DNA of 64,000 nt. It comes from Roseiflexus sp. RS-1 (GTDB taxonomy: Bacteria; Chloroflexota; Chloroflexia; Chloroflexales; Roseiflexaceae). Position numbers and translations under genes: made by a program. Of the stretch, positions 16,916 through 25,607 are shown in pieces. The notes beneath the pieces are model-generated. The model had not been told where the DNA came from. It did not search any database and worked only from the letters and a program-made list of their open reading frames with translations. The stretch is from assembly GCF_000016665.1 (NCBI RefSeq), contig NC_009523.1:4587501-4651500 (forward strand), given 5' to 3'. Numbering within the stretch: the stretch's first letter is position 1; each line of letters opens with the position of its first letter.

Positions 16916-17440
16916 TTACCGGTCTGCGTAGCGCCCTGAAATGCTGAGTTGCTCGCCAGACTCTGCACGCTGGCGGAGCATCGCCAGTACCTGTTCAACC
17001 TTCTCTGGCGTTGTCAGGTCGTGGTAATACTCCAGGTTTGCCTGCAACACCGGCGCATGATCACAGTCTGCCAGGCACTTGACCCGTTGCAGCGTGAACA
17101 TGCCATCAGGCGTCGTCTGGTCAACGCCGATGCCGAGTTTTGCCTGGAGCGTGGCGATCAGGTCTTCAGCGCCGCAGAACGCACATGGCACATCATCACA
17201 CACCTGGAGCACCCATTTGCCCACCGGTTGCTCGTACAGGAGCGAGTAGAACCCGGCGACCTCGAACACGTCAGTTGGCGGCATGTCAAGCAGTTCGGCC
17301 ACTTCGCGCATGGCTGCTTCGGTCAGGTAGCCATATTCGTCCTGTGCGATGAAGAGCAATGGGAGCACTGCACTCGGCTTGTGCGGATAGCGCGCAATGA
17401 TCGCTTCGATCTCGGCGCCGTGCTTTTCGATCAATGACAT
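16916..17440 (-). CDS. nuoE: NADH-quinone oxidoreductase subunit E (24 kDa)
   Basis: 174 residues. The thioredoxin-like ferredoxin subunit that carries the N1a [2Fe-2S] cluster next to the NADH-oxidising NuoF. Ligand cysteines are visible in VCDDVPCAFCGA and VKCLADCDHAP, and the helical N-terminus (IIARYPHKPSAVLPLLFIAQ) is typical. It follows nuoD by 18 bp. No nuoF follows; the next gene is the P-type ATPase homologue, so the remaining complex I genes must be elsewhere. Confidence 0.9.
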   Translation of the reverse strand: MSLIEKHGAEIEAIIARYPHKPSAVLPLLFIAQDEYGYLTEAAMREVAELLDMPPTDVFEVAGFYSLLYEQPVGKWVLQVCDDVPCAFCGAEDLIATLQAKLGIGVDQTTPDGMFTLQRVKCLADCDHAPVLQANLEYYHDLTTPEKVEQVLAMLRQRAESGEQLSISGRYADR

Positions 17441-17458
17441 ACTGAATCTCGTTTACGT

Positions 17459-18712
17459 TTATCGATCAACTTCTCCGAGTACCGGGTCGAGGGATGCAAT
17501 CAGCGCCACCAGGTCGGCGACAAGATGACCGCGCGCCATGTGGGGCAGCGATTGCAGGTTGACGAACGAAGGCGCACGGAAGTGGACACGGTAGGGTTTG
17601 GCGCTGCCATCGCTGACGATGTAGGTTGCAAGTTCTCCACGCGGTGATTCAACTGCTGCCAGTGCGTCGCCGCGCGGCGGTTTGAATCCTTCCGTCCATA
17701 GTTTGAAATGGTGGATGAGCGCTTCCATGCTCTGCGTGATTTCGCTCTTCGGCGGCGGCGCGATTTTGCGATCCGACGTCATGTAGGGTCCGGGACCTAT
17801 ATCGCGCAGACGTTGCAACGCCTGGCGGCAGATAGAGACGCTTTCGCGCATCTCCGCCATCCGCACCAGGTAGCGGTCATAAATATCGCCGTGAGTGGCG
17901 GTCGGAATGGCGAACGAATAGGTTTCGTAGCCGCAGTACGGCATCGTTTTACGCAGGTCCCACGCTACTCCGGTGGCGCGCAAGCCCGGTCCGGTCAATC
18001 CCAGGGCAATCGCCGCTTCGCTGTCGATCGCGCCGATCCCCTGCGTGCGCTCGATCCACAGCGGATTGTCGGTCAACAGAGCTTCGTATTCATCGATCCG
18101 CCCCGGCATGATCTGCAGAAATGCCTCGACGGCTGCATCGAACCCGGCAGGCAGATCATACGCCAGCCCTCCAACCCGGAAGTAACTGGTCATCATACGT
18201 GCGCCTGAGACCAGTTCGAAAATATCGAGGATCTGTTCGCGTTCACGGAAACCGTAGAGGAAGACGCTCATCGCCGCCAGATCGAGCGCATGGGTGCCAA
18301 GCCATACCAGATGGCTGGCGATCCGTTGCAGTTCCACCAGCAGCACCCGTGCAACGGTAGCGCGCTCTGGAACTTCGCAACCGAGCAGTTTTTCGACTGC
18401 CAGCACATAACTCAGATTATTGGAGAGCGGCGCCAGATAATCGGTGCGGTCGGTCAGCACCACCGCTTTCTGGTACGTCTTGCTCTCCATCGTTTTTTCG
18501 ATGCCGGTGTGCAGGAACCCGATGTCTGGCGCAACATCGACAACCGTTTCGCCATCCAGTTCAACGACCAGTCGCAGCACGCCGTGGGTGCTTGGGTGGT
18601 GGGGACCCATATTCAGCACCATGGTCTCTTTCTCTCCGGCAAGCGCCGGACGAGTGATCTGACTGGGTGCGGGAATGCTCAGATTGCGTGCGCGGATTTC
18701 GGCGACGGTCAT
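17459..18712 (-). CDS. nuoD: NADH-quinone oxidoreductase subunit D (49 kDa)
   Basis: 417 residues, full family length. Characteristic segments: NMGPHHPSTHGVLRLV near the N-terminus (quinone-site His), LAVEKLLGCEVPERA, VSGARMMTSYFRVGGL, and the C-terminal SFVNLQSLPHMARGHLVADL ending in DR. With NuoB it forms the quinone-reduction site of the peripheral arm. It is located 6 bp after nuoC in the nuoABCDE string. Confidence 0.95.
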   Translation of the reverse strand: MTVAEIRARNLSIPAPSQITRPALAGEKETMVLNMGPHHPSTHGVLRLVVELDGETVVDVAPDIGFLHTGIEKTMESKTYQKAVVLTDRTDYLAPLSNNLSYVLAVEKLLGCEVPERATVARVLLVELQRIASHLVWLGTHALDLAAMSVFLYGFREREQILDIFELVSGARMMTSYFRVGGLAYDLPAGFDAAVEAFLQIMPGRIDEYEALLTDNPLWIERTQGIGAIDSEAAIALGLTGPGLRATGVAWDLRKTMPYCGYETYSFAIPTATHGDIYDRYLVRMAEMRESVSICRQALQRLRDIGPGPYMTSDRKIAPPPKSEITQSMEALIHHFKLWTEGFKPPRGDALAAVESPRGELATYIVSDGSAKPYRVHFRAPSFVNLQSLPHMARGHLVADLVALIASLDPVLGEVDR

Positions 18713-18718
18713 AAAGGC

Positions 18719-19243
18719 TTACTCCTTCGCAAACGGTTTATGCGCATAGATTCGATCCTGGTTGAAGGTGAACGCCACCTCTTCGGCGCCGAGCGGCACA
18801 TCTTTGCGCAGCGGATGCCCCTCCCAATCTTCCGGCATCAGAATGCGTTCCAGACAGGGATGACCGGTAAAAATGATACCAAACATATCAAACGTCTCGC
18901 GCTCGTGGTAGTTGGCGCCGGGCCAGAGTCCGGTCAGGGATGGAACGGAAGGGTTATGCTCATCGACGCCAACTTTCAGGCAGATGCGGCTACGATTGGT
19001 AAATGATATCAGATGATAGACAACCTCGAAACGCGGCTCACGACCGAGATAATCGACGCCGCACAGATTCTCGAGGAAATTGAACCGCAATTCCGGGTCG
19101 TCGCGCAGAAAACGTGCGACATCGACGATCCGTTCCGGGCGAACGTACACGCTCAGGTCGCCGCGAAACTCCGCCGATCCAAGGATTGCATCAGGCAATG
19201 CCGCACGCAATCGCTCCAGCACGGTTGCATTGTCGAGCGCCAT
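18719..19243 (-). CDS. nuoC: NADH-quinone oxidoreductase subunit C (30 kDa)
   Basis: 174 residues from the ATG at 19243 (MALDNATVLERL), which has AGGAGAG upstream. A longer frame begins at 19390 but runs into nuoB. The family signature ERETFDMFGIIFTGHPCLER, followed by RILMPEDWEGHPLRKD, is intact. It is a structural subunit of the complex I peripheral arm. Confidence 0.95.
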   Translation of the reverse strand: MALDNATVLERLRAALPDAILGSAEFRGDLSVYVRPERIVDVARFLRDDPELRFNFLENLCGVDYLGREPRFEVVYHLISFTNRSRICLKVGVDEHNPSVPSLTGLWPGANYHERETFDMFGIIFTGHPCLERILMPEDWEGHPLRKDVPLGAEEVAFTFNQDRIYAHKPFAKE

Positions 19244-19281
19244 GTTTGAACTCTCCTGGCACAGGCTCGGCAGTGATTCCG

Positions 19282-19785
19282 CTACGAGAGGCGAACCGGC
19301 TCGCGCAATTCGCCATCGAGACGCATGCGCTTCACCTTCTCGTGCAGATGGATAATGCCATCGATCAGCGCTTCGGGACGCGGCGGGCACCCGGCGACGT
19401 AGACATCGACCGGAACGATTTCATCGACACCCTGCACGATCGCGTAATTGTTGAACACCCCGCCGCACGCCGCACAATCTCCCATGGCGATCACCCATTT
19501 CGGGTCTGCCATCTGATCGTACAGGCGGCGCACGACCGGCGCCATTTTCCGCGAGACGCGCCCGGCGACGATCATGAGATCCGCCTGACGCGGTGATGCC
19601 CGGTTGATCTCCATCCCGAAACGCGACAGGTCGTAATTGGCGCCCTGCGCGCCCATCATCTCGATGGCGCAGCACGCCAGACCAAACAGCAGGGGCCACA
19701 TCGCGCTCGATCGGCTCCAGTTGACCAGCTGTTCGAGCGATGCAGTGACGATTCCCATATCGCCCGCTTTTTGCTCTATTCCCAT
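19282..19785 (-). CDS. nuoB: NADH-quinone oxidoreductase subunit B
   Basis: 167 residues from the ATG at 19785, where GAGGAG sits 7 bases upstream. An earlier start at 19806 would place that ribosome site inside the gene. N2 [4Fe-4S] ligands are visible: the CC pair in [21 protein letters not shown], and [11 protein letters not shown]2 is the last cluster before quinone. The start overlaps the end of nuoA by 10 bp, which suggests translational coupling. Confidence 0.95.
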   Translation of the reverse strand: MGIEQKAGDMGIVTASLEQLVNWSRSSAMWPLLFGLACCAIEMMGAQGANYDLSRFGMEINRASPRQADLMIVAGRVSRKMAPVVRRLYDQMADPKWVIAMGDCAACGGVFNNYAIVQGVDEIVPVDVYVAGCPPRPEALIDGIIHLHEKVKRMRLDGELREPVRLS

Positions 19786-20132
19786 CGCAGTGCTCCTCGC
19801 CGCCACTCATAGATCAGTCCAATCACCAACACCACAAAGAACACCCCCATCGCCGCCAGCCCCGGAATGCCGAGTTGTCGATAGACCAGTGCATACGGGA
19901 ACAGGAAGATGATCTCGATATCGAACAGAATGAACAGCATCGCCACCAGATTGAATTTTATCGGAAAACGACGCTGTGCGGGACCAATCGGCTCCATGCC
20001 CGACTCATAGGGCATCAATTTGCGCCGATTGGGGCGCTGCGGTCCCAGGTAGCGTGAGAGGACGATCACGAAGACCGCAATGAACATTGCGACCAGAAAC
20101 AGCGTCAGAATGGGCAGATAGTCGATCAGCAT
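19776..20132 (-). CDS. nuoA: NADH-quinone oxidoreductase subunit A
   Basis: 118 residues from the ATG at 20132 ([12 protein letters not shown]), with AAGG upstream. Three transmembrane helices, with the conserved acidic loop PYESGMEP and the second-helix motif [12 protein letters not shown]. It is the first gene of the nuoABCDE string, driven by the promoter at 20224-20251. Confidence 0.93.
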   Translation of the reverse strand: MLIDYLPILTLFLVAMFIAVFVIVLSRYLGPQRPNRRKLMPYESGMEPIGPAQRRFPIKFNLVAMLFILFDIEIIFLFPYALVYRQLGIPGLAAMGVFFVVLVIGLIYEWRRGALRWE

Positions 20133-20223
20133 CGATGGCGCCTTCGTCTGTATCGAATGGAGCAAACAAAGCGCGTGCCCGGGATGGCGGCGTCACCCGT
20201 GAAGCAGCGCCCGGATGCATGGC

Positions 20224-20251
20224 ATTATACGCCCTTCCAGATTTGTGTCAA
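20224..20251 (-). promoter_or_regulatory. nuo operon promoter
   Basis: On the minus strand TTGACA (20246-20251) and TATAAT (20224-20229) are separated by 16 bp. Both hexamers match consensus. The predicted start near 20217 leaves a leader of about 85 nt to nuoA. The -35 box begins at the stop codon of ogt. Confidence 0.85.
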
Positions 20252-20775
20252 GATGCACAAAGTTGAATATGCGCCGCCTCGTGCGCCAGCAGCGCGCGTT
20301 TCCGTTCGATCCCCCAGCGATACCCGCCCAGGGCGCCATCGGCGCGCACGACTCGATGGCATGGCACGATCAGCGCCACCGGATTGCTGGCGCATGCTCG
20401 CGCCACGGCACGCACTGCATACGGACGTCCCAATCGTTGCGCCACTTCCTGATAGGTCTGTGTTGCGCCATATGGAATGGCGCGCAACGCCTCCCAGACC
20501 AGGCGCTGAAACGGGGTTGCCATCACGTCGAGCGGCAGGTCGAGGCGTTTCTGGACGCCGTTCAGGTAGCTGTGGATCGTGTCGGTCAAGTTGTTGCTCA
20601 CATGCCCGGTATGCCGGATGATCGCGGTTCCGAACCTGCGCTCCAGGTCGTCCTGCAACATGTCCGGGTCATCACCGAGTGTCACAGCGCAGACCCCGTG
20701 CGCCGTCGCTGCGACGAGAAAGTATCCGAACCTGCAAGGTGCGATTGTTGCTGTGATTGTGCATGGATGATTCAT
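20248..20775 (-). CDS. ogt: Methylated-DNA--protein-cysteine methyltransferase
   Basis: 175 residues. The alkyl-acceptor site NPVALIVPCHRVVRADGALG is intact, followed by GGYRWGIERKRALLAHE. The helix-turn-helix RAVARACASNP and the upstream FQRLVWEALRAIPYGAT block are standard. It repairs O6-alkylguanine and O4-alkylthymine in DNA by transferring the alkyl group to its own Cys, a single-use reaction. It ends directly at the nuo promoter and stands 1 bp from the surface-protein gene. Confidence 0.92.
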   Translation of the reverse strand: MNHPCTITATIAPCRFGYFLVAATAHGVCAVTLGDDPDMLQDDLERRFGTAIIRHTGHVSNNLTDTIHSYLNGVQKRLDLPLDVMATPFQRLVWEALRAIPYGATQTYQEVAQRLGRPYAVRAVARACASNPVALIVPCHRVVRADGALGGYRWGIERKRALLAHEAAHIQLCAS

Positions 20776-20776
20776 G

Positions 20777-22033
20777 TCAGAGTCCTGGTCTGAACCGCAG
20801 CGCCAGCGCAGCGCCTGCCAGCAACAGCGCCGCTATCACCGTCCATGTGAGATGATCCGAACCGCCGGTGCGCGGCAGCGTCGCTGGTGCTGCCACGGTC
20901 GGCGTTGCGGCGATCCCGGCTGCTTCGGGAGTTGGTGTGGCTGTGGTCTCTACGGTTGGGGATGGCGTTTGGGTTGGTGTCGCCGGAACAGGCGTATCGC
21001 GCGGTTGCGGTTCCTCACGCGGAACCGGGCTTGGAGTTGGAGTGGATGTCGGGGTTGCTTCCGCCGGTCCGGGAATGATGCGGATGGGAACTTCCGCCTG
21101 GCGAGGCGCCTGGACTTCGTCGTCGAACTCGTCGCGCACGCCTGACGCTTCGGCGCGGTTGATGAATGCCGCCTCAACTGAGCGTAGCGCAGTGAAGACA
21201 GTCGTGACAGTAATGATTTCACCGGGTCGCAGTCGGGTCAGTCCAAGACCGGTCAAGACATTGTCCCATTCCAGCACGCCTTCTGTGATCGTCGCTGTCG
21301 ATGTCAATGTTGGCGTTGGTATGGCGCTTGCGAATTGGAGGTAGGTCAGGTCGAACGTATCGCGCAGCGGAATGCGGGTCAGATCGGCAGCGCCATCGTT
21401 ACTGATCGTGATCGTGAATGTGAGCGGGAGACCGCTGGCGGCAACCGTATCGGTCACGAGTTCTTTTCTCACAATCACCTGCCCGCCGATAGCATCGCCG
21501 GTGCTGCTTCGTTCGTCGCCGGCATATTCCTGCCCGCCAAACCCCACGGCGGCGCCGATGCGCGCCCGGTTCACGGTTGCGACCCGTGGCGCAATCGCGC
21601 GAAACACGGTGATGATTTCGATCGATTGCCCCGGATTGAGCGGACCAAAGACCGTATCGGTCGTCAGATCGCTCCAGGTGATCAATCCTCCGCCGGTTGC
21701 TGGCGTCACGATATTCGTCGACGAAAGCGGAATGGTGCGTTCGAGTTGCAGAATGCTCGACTCGTACTCATCGATCAGCGGCAGCGTGGTGATCGAGATC
21801 GTTCCGGTATTGGTGATTCGGATGGTGAAGGTCAACTCCTGTCCAACCTGAATGACATCCGAACCCTGCAGGCGTTTTGAGATCTCCATGCTCAATGTGC
21901 CGGTCTGCGCTGAAGGGGCGGCTGCCAGATTGGAGGGCACGGCGATGTAGCAGATCGCAACAGTTGCGACGGCAACGATCACTGCGGCAATGAACGGGCG
22001 CCATCCGGTTGATGTCGCAGGTGGTGGTGTCAT
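20777..22033 (-). CDS. Secreted DUF11-repeat protein with LPXTG-type anchor
   Basis: 418 residues. Residues ~14-36 form an N-terminal signal/anchor segment (FIAAVIVAVATVAICYIAVP). Two DUF11-like beta-sandwich repeats follow, each with VGQELTFTIRITNTG or LPLTFTITISNDGAADLTRI and a later GQSIEIITVFRA/GEIITVTTVFTA strand. A Pro/Thr/Ser-rich stalk of about 80 residues leads to LPRTGG, a hydrophobic helix and a short Arg-containing tail. That tripartite end is the substrate form for sortase. The protein is probably displayed on the cell surface. No sortase gene lies in the window. Confidence 0.8.
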   Translation of the reverse strand: MTPPPATSTGWRPFIAAVIVAVATVAICYIAVPSNLAAAPSAQTGTLSMEISKRLQGSDVIQVGQELTFTIRITNTGTISITTLPLIDEYESSILQLERTIPLSSTNIVTPATGGGLITWSDLTTDTVFGPLNPGQSIEIITVFRAIAPRVATVNRARIGAAVGFGGQEYAGDERSSTGDAIGGQVIVRKELVTDTVAASGLPLTFTITISNDGAADLTRIPLRDTFDLTYLQFASAIPTPTLTSTATITEGVLEWDNVLTGLGLTRLRPGEIITVTTVFTALRSVEAAFINRAEASGVRDEFDDEVQAPRQAEVPIRIIPGPAEATPTSTPTPSPVPREEPQPRDTPVPATPTQTPSPTVETTATPTPEAAGIAATPTVAAPATLPRTGGSDHLTWTVIAALLLAGAALALRFRPGL

Positions 22034-22066
22034 GCACGCCTCCTGTGCTTGTCTGAGCCGTGTGCG

Positions 22067-22837
22067 CTACTCGCGCGGTCGAACCTGCCCGCCACGCCCC
22101 TTTTCGGTAGCCGGAGGATTGGTGATCGCTGCTCGTTCGCGTTCCTGCTGCGCTTCCCGGCGCGCCTCGGCATCCGCGATCAGGGCGACGGTTGCGCGGA
22201 ATCCCCACACTGCCAGCAGCGCCGGCGCGATAAGGAGCAGTAAAAAGAATGGCGGCAGGGTTGCCAGAAACACAATAACGCTCATCAGCGCCTGCGTGAC
22301 GATAGTGAAGAGCGGTCTGCCAAACGCCAGCACCAGTGCGTTCCGAAACGCAAGCAGCAGGCTCTGGCGTTCCTGCAACAACGCCAGTGGACCGAGATAG
22401 ATCAACAGGCTGACCCACGCCGCCAGGAAATACGCGAACAGCATCATCAGGTAGATGCCGGGCGGCGCGTCTATCTGTGCATAGAAGACCACATTCACCA
22501 GGATGATGAGCAATCCCGCAAGCCAGGCGCCGTATATTTGCCATCCAAAGCGATAGTGCCGTCGTGCTCCTGCAATGAAGTCGCTCAGTGAAACGGTGCG
22601 CCCTTCGTGGATCCGTTGCGCGATCACCGTCAACCCGGCGCTCGCCATTCCCATTGGCAGGGTAGTCAACAGCAACAATGCCGCAGCGCCGAACGGCGCT
22701 CCACCAACCGCAAAGCCGGCTGCCAGGATCGGCAATGGAAGCGTGACCAGCAACCAGACCACGCTGATCAGCGTGAGTGGCAGCAGGTCCTCGAAGGTGT
22801 CGCGCGCTGATTGCCAGAAGACGCGAAATGGGTTCAT
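22067..22837 (-). CDS. Polytopic membrane protein, DUF624/YesL-like
   Basis: 256 residues with about six transmembrane helices. It starts MNPFRVFWQSARDTFED and has the early LLPLTLISVVWLLVTLPLPI helix seen in DUF624 proteins; the tail is basic and glutamine/arginine-rich (ARREAQQERERA). Function is unknown in this family. It lies 33 bp upstream of the LPXTG protein on the same strand, so co-transcription is likely. Confidence 0.55.
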   Translation of the reverse strand: MNPFRVFWQSARDTFEDLLPLTLISVVWLLVTLPLPILAAGFAVGGAPFGAAALLLLTTLPMGMASAGLTVIAQRIHEGRTVSLSDFIAGARRHYRFGWQIYGAWLAGLLIILVNVVFYAQIDAPPGIYLMMLFAYFLAAWVSLLIYLGPLALLQERQSLLLAFRNALVLAFGRPLFTIVTQALMSVIVFLATLPPFFLLLLIAPALLAVWGFRATVALIADAEARREAQQERERAAITNPPATEKGRGGQVRPRE

Positions 22838-22914
22838 ATGTCCAGATAATTGCGCGAATACTTTCGATGTGGCACCATTGTATCAGGCTTTTGCACAGAA
22901 CGATACACCCTTTC

Positions 22915-23907
22915 TCAACGGTCGCGGAGCAGGGCGTCGAGACGGCGAGCTGTTCGCAGGGTTCGCCATGGCGTTGGTGATGGTTCGAGCCAGGCGGCAA
23001 ACGCTTCTTCCGATACGGTGCGCCGCGCCTGGATCGCGCGGCGTTCGCGCAAGAGTTGCGCCCGGTCGTGCAGCGCCTCGATGCGCCCGGCGATCATTGC
23101 TGGCTGACGGGCAAGTGCAGCGTATGCCAGCGCCAGGGTATCGTATGCCAGAATATCCGGCAGGCAGGAACGCAGAACACCCGAAGGAAAACAACGAATG
23201 ATCGCGCGCAACCGGTTGCGTCCCAGCAATCGCTGCTTGAGCGGTGATCCCTGACCGCCGGTGGCGGAGTAGATGTGCCGCGCCCGCGCCGCAGGAACGA
23301 CCAGGCATTCCCATCCGCGCAGTTGTGCGCGCCACGCCAGATCGACATCTTCCAGATAGTTGAAGAAATCCGGCGCCATCAAGCCGATGTCGTCGAGCAT
23401 CGTCCGCCGGTAGAGCGCCAGCCCGCCGCTTGCCCCCATCACCGGTTGCGGTGCAGCGGGTAACGATCGCACGGCACGCCCCGTCCACAGATCGAGCGCC
23501 AGACCGTTGCGACAGGCGGTGATACCAGCAGAAGCCACCAGATCAGGGCGATGATCGAAGGTCAGCACGCCAGCAACCGCGCCAGAGCACGGGTGATCCC
23601 TCAGCGCCTCGACAAGCGCTGGCACGCATCCGGGTTCGACAAATGCGTCATTATTCAGCAGCAGAAGCAGATCACCACGCGCGGCGCGCAAGCCGGCGTT
23701 GACGCCGCCAGCGAACCCCAGATTTGCTGGCAGAGCCACGAGACGCACAGCGGACCAGGCATGCCGTAGCCACACGGCGGTGCCATCGATGGAACCGTTA
23801 TCGACGACAATAATTTCATCGTCGGGGTGAAGTTGCGCCGTGACCGCGCGCAGGCAGGCATCCAGGAATCGTCTGCCGTTCCAGGTCACAATGATGACGG
23901 AGATCAT
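22915..23907 (-). CDS. Family 2 glycosyltransferase
   Basis: About 330 residues from the ATG at 23907 (MISVIIVTWNGRRFL). GT-A features: IIVVDNGSIDGT (nucleotide-sugar binding), NLGFAGGVNAGLRAA, LLLLNNDAFVEPG (the metal-binding DxD equivalent), and FNYLEDVDLAWRAQLRGW (acceptor/catalytic region, EDVD). This resembles rhamnosyltransferase-type enzymes that build cell-surface polysaccharides. The donor and acceptor cannot be told from sequence. It is divergent from the membrane-protein gene at 23989. Confidence 0.85.
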   Translation of the reverse strand: MISVIIVTWNGRRFLDACLRAVTAQLHPDDEIIVVDNGSIDGTAVWLRHAWSAVRLVALPANLGFAGGVNAGLRAARGDLLLLLNNDAFVEPGCVPALVEALRDHPCSGAVAGVLTFDHRPDLVASAGITACRNGLALDLWTGRAVRSLPAAPQPVMGASGGLALYRRTMLDDIGLMAPDFFNYLEDVDLAWRAQLRGWECLVVPAARARHIYSATGGQGSPLKQRLLGRNRLRAIIRCFPSGVLRSCLPDILAYDTLALAYAALARQPAMIAGRIEALHDRAQLLRERRAIQARRTVSEEAFAAWLEPSPTPWRTLRTARRLDALLRDR

Positions 23908-23988
23908 GAGATGTCCACGATGCAACAAACCGGGTCATAAGAGCGTACAAGGTTATAGAATGTAGCGAAGCGGTTGAAGGAGAGAACA

Positions 23989-24447
23989 ATGAACGTTGTG
24001 CATGATAACCGACGTTCAGTCGTGGTGGGTATTGGTCTGATCCTGTTGGGTTTCATCTGGTGGCTAAACCTGTGGTGGCTGTTGCCGCCGGGTGCATTGA
24101 TTGCCGGTGGAGTGGCGGCATACATCCAGCGGCGCGCGCTACGAACCTCTGAAGCCGTCCAGGTTGGTTTGTGGGGTGTCGGGCTTGGGTTGCTGCTGCT
24201 GGTTGACTTTCTGTTCCCCGGCATCCTGTTCCTGGCTGGCGTCAGCCTCCTGATCCGCGGGCGCGAAGTCGGGATCGACGCGCAGATCCAGCACAGTATC
24301 AGCAGCTTGCGTCGTCCGCGCCAGAATACACCTCCGGCGTCGTCGACCAGCGTCCCGATCACCATTCACTCTGGCGCTGCGCCGCAAGCGCCTGTCACAT
24401 CGCCCGATCACGCGGCTACCGGTGAAACGACACGCCTGCGCGAGTAA
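23989..24447 (+). CDS. Small membrane protein with N-terminal helices
   Basis: 152 residues from the ATG at 23989, with AAGGAGAG upstream; a TTG at 23974 would sit on the ribosome site and is rejected. Three closely spaced hydrophobic helices (VVVGIGLILLGFIWWLNLWW, LLPPGALIAGGVAAYI, VGLWGVGLGLLLLVDFLFPG) are followed by a hydrophilic Pro/Ser/Thr tail. The layout resembles LiaF/DUF5668-type transmembrane modules. Function unknown. Confidence 0.55.
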   Translation: MNVVHDNRRSVVVGIGLILLGFIWWLNLWWLLPPGALIAGGVAAYIQRRALRTSEAVQVGLWGVGLGLLLLVDFLFPGILFLAGVSLLIRGREVGIDAQIQHSISSLRRPRQNTPPASSTSVPITIHSGAAPQAPVTSPDHAATGETTRLRE

Positions 24448-24469
24448 TAGCAGCGTCCAGCGGTTCTAC

Positions 24470-24504
24470 GAAACGACCCTGACGCCAGACGTCAGGGTCG
24501 TTTC
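24470..24504. terminator. Bidirectional terminator
   Basis: GAAACGACCCTGACG-CCAGA-CGTCAGGGTCGTTTC is a perfect 15-bp stem with a 5-nt loop between two convergent genes. It directly abuts the stop codon of the FtsB-like gene at 24505. T/A-rich outer ends suit termination in both directions. Confidence 0.8.
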
Positions 24505-24951
24505 CTATGGTGCACCCGGCACCGCGCTCAACGCCTGGATCCACGCACGCCAGTTGAGTTGAGGTGCAGGCGCAGGGAGCGGCGCTGGCGTCGGCGTCGC
24601 CTGGTTTGCAGGACGATCCTCGAAGGTTGGCAGAACAACCGTATCACCCTCAGCGGCGAGTCCAAGTTGCTCCCGCGCAATTTGTTCGGCATAGGCGGGG
24701 GACTCGGCATACTCCACCTGACTGAGCAGCGCGCGGTTTGTCGCCTCAATGCGGGCATTCTCGGCAAGCAACGCCTCACGCCGTTGCTCGAGTTGCGCGC
24801 CGGTCATGATCTGCCCGACGAAACTTGCCATCATCCACAGCGACAATACCACCATCGCCAGCGTGAGCGCGTGCACTCCGGCGCGCCCTGGATTCAGGCG
24901 TTCGCGCAATGTGAGGTTGCGTGACGCGGATACGTGTCGGCGACGGGGCAT
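24505..24951 (-). CDS. FtsB/DivIC-like septum formation protein
   Basis: 148 residues from the ATG at 24951 (MPRRRHVS). A short basic cytoplasmic end is followed by one transmembrane helix (LTLAMVVLSLWMMASFVGQI), a coiled coil (QLEQRREALLAENARIEATN), and the family block ESPAYAEQIAREQLGLAAEGDTVV, with a Pro-rich tail. FtsB/DivIC proteins bridge the divisome through FtsL/FtsQ. It lies 90 bp after bactofilin, and trmD is upstream, so a cell-envelope/division cluster is likely. Confidence 0.75.
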   Translation of the reverse strand: MPRRRHVSASRNLTLRERLNPGRAGVHALTLAMVVLSLWMMASFVGQIMTGAQLEQRREALLAENARIEATNRALLSQVEYAESPAYAEQIAREQLGLAAEGDTVVLPTFEDRPANQATPTPAPLPAPAPQLNWRAWIQALSAVPGAP

Positions 24952-25041
24952 CAATCTCGACTCCAAAAAAGAAAGACACCAGTTACCGCAGAGCGCCGTG
25001 GATGAGGTTCTTGTGTCTGGGTACGCTCTGGCGATGACCAA

Positions 25042-25473
25042 TCACGCCTTATGCTCATCGCGCCGGTCGGGACGTGGCGCTTCGAGGAGCAGCGGCTCAT
25101 CGATATTGGTCGTCATCGAACTCTGACCACGGAACAGACCGCCTGGTTCGATGTGCAACGCAGATGTAGTAATATCACCCCAGACTTTGCCTGTCGGCGA
25201 AATTTCGAGTTGTTCAATCGCGGTGATTTCCCCCTTCACCGCGCCGGACACGTGAACGTTCTGCGCCTTGATCGTTGCAATCACCTGCCCTGTTTCGCCG
25301 ATGATCAGATTTCCCAGAATCTCGATATCACCCTCGACTCTGCCATCGATCCTGATATTGCCATCAGATTTGAGGGTGCCGACAATGCTGGTGTTGGCGC
25401 CAATCACCGTCTCGGGCTTGCCGTTGAGATTCGCGGCGGGAAGAGCCTGAGACTGTTTTCTGTTGCCGAACAT
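25042..25473 (-). CDS. Bactofilin
   Basis: 143 residues from the ATG at 25473 (MFGNRKQSQ), which follows a strong AGGAGG. The core is a right-handed beta-helix with short repeats: TSIVGTLKSDGNIRIDGRVE, GDIEILGNLIIGETGQV, NVHVSGAVKGEI, GKVWGDITTSALHIEPGGLF. Bactofilins self-assemble into filaments without nucleotide and organise envelope or shape proteins. The frame stays open upstream to 25665 and includes a hydrophobic helix (YIIAAVAVLAIILAVLAAG), so a membrane-anchored longer form starting at an upstream TTG is possible. Confidence 0.85.
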   Translation of the reverse strand: MFGNRKQSQALPAANLNGKPETVIGANTSIVGTLKSDGNIRIDGRVEGDIEILGNLIIGETGQVIATIKAQNVHVSGAVKGEITAIEQLEISPTGKVWGDITTSALHIEPGGLFRGQSSMTTNIDEPLLLEAPRPDRRDEHKA

Positions 25474-25607
25474 CGCTCCTCCTCTAACGGCGGTGTTGCT
25501 CGTTTGATGGCGCCGGGCGCTACGGATGACGCTCCCGGCGGCCAGTACCGCCAGAATGATCGCCAGAACGGCGACTGCGGCAATTATATAAGACGTTTGA
25601 CCTTCGA

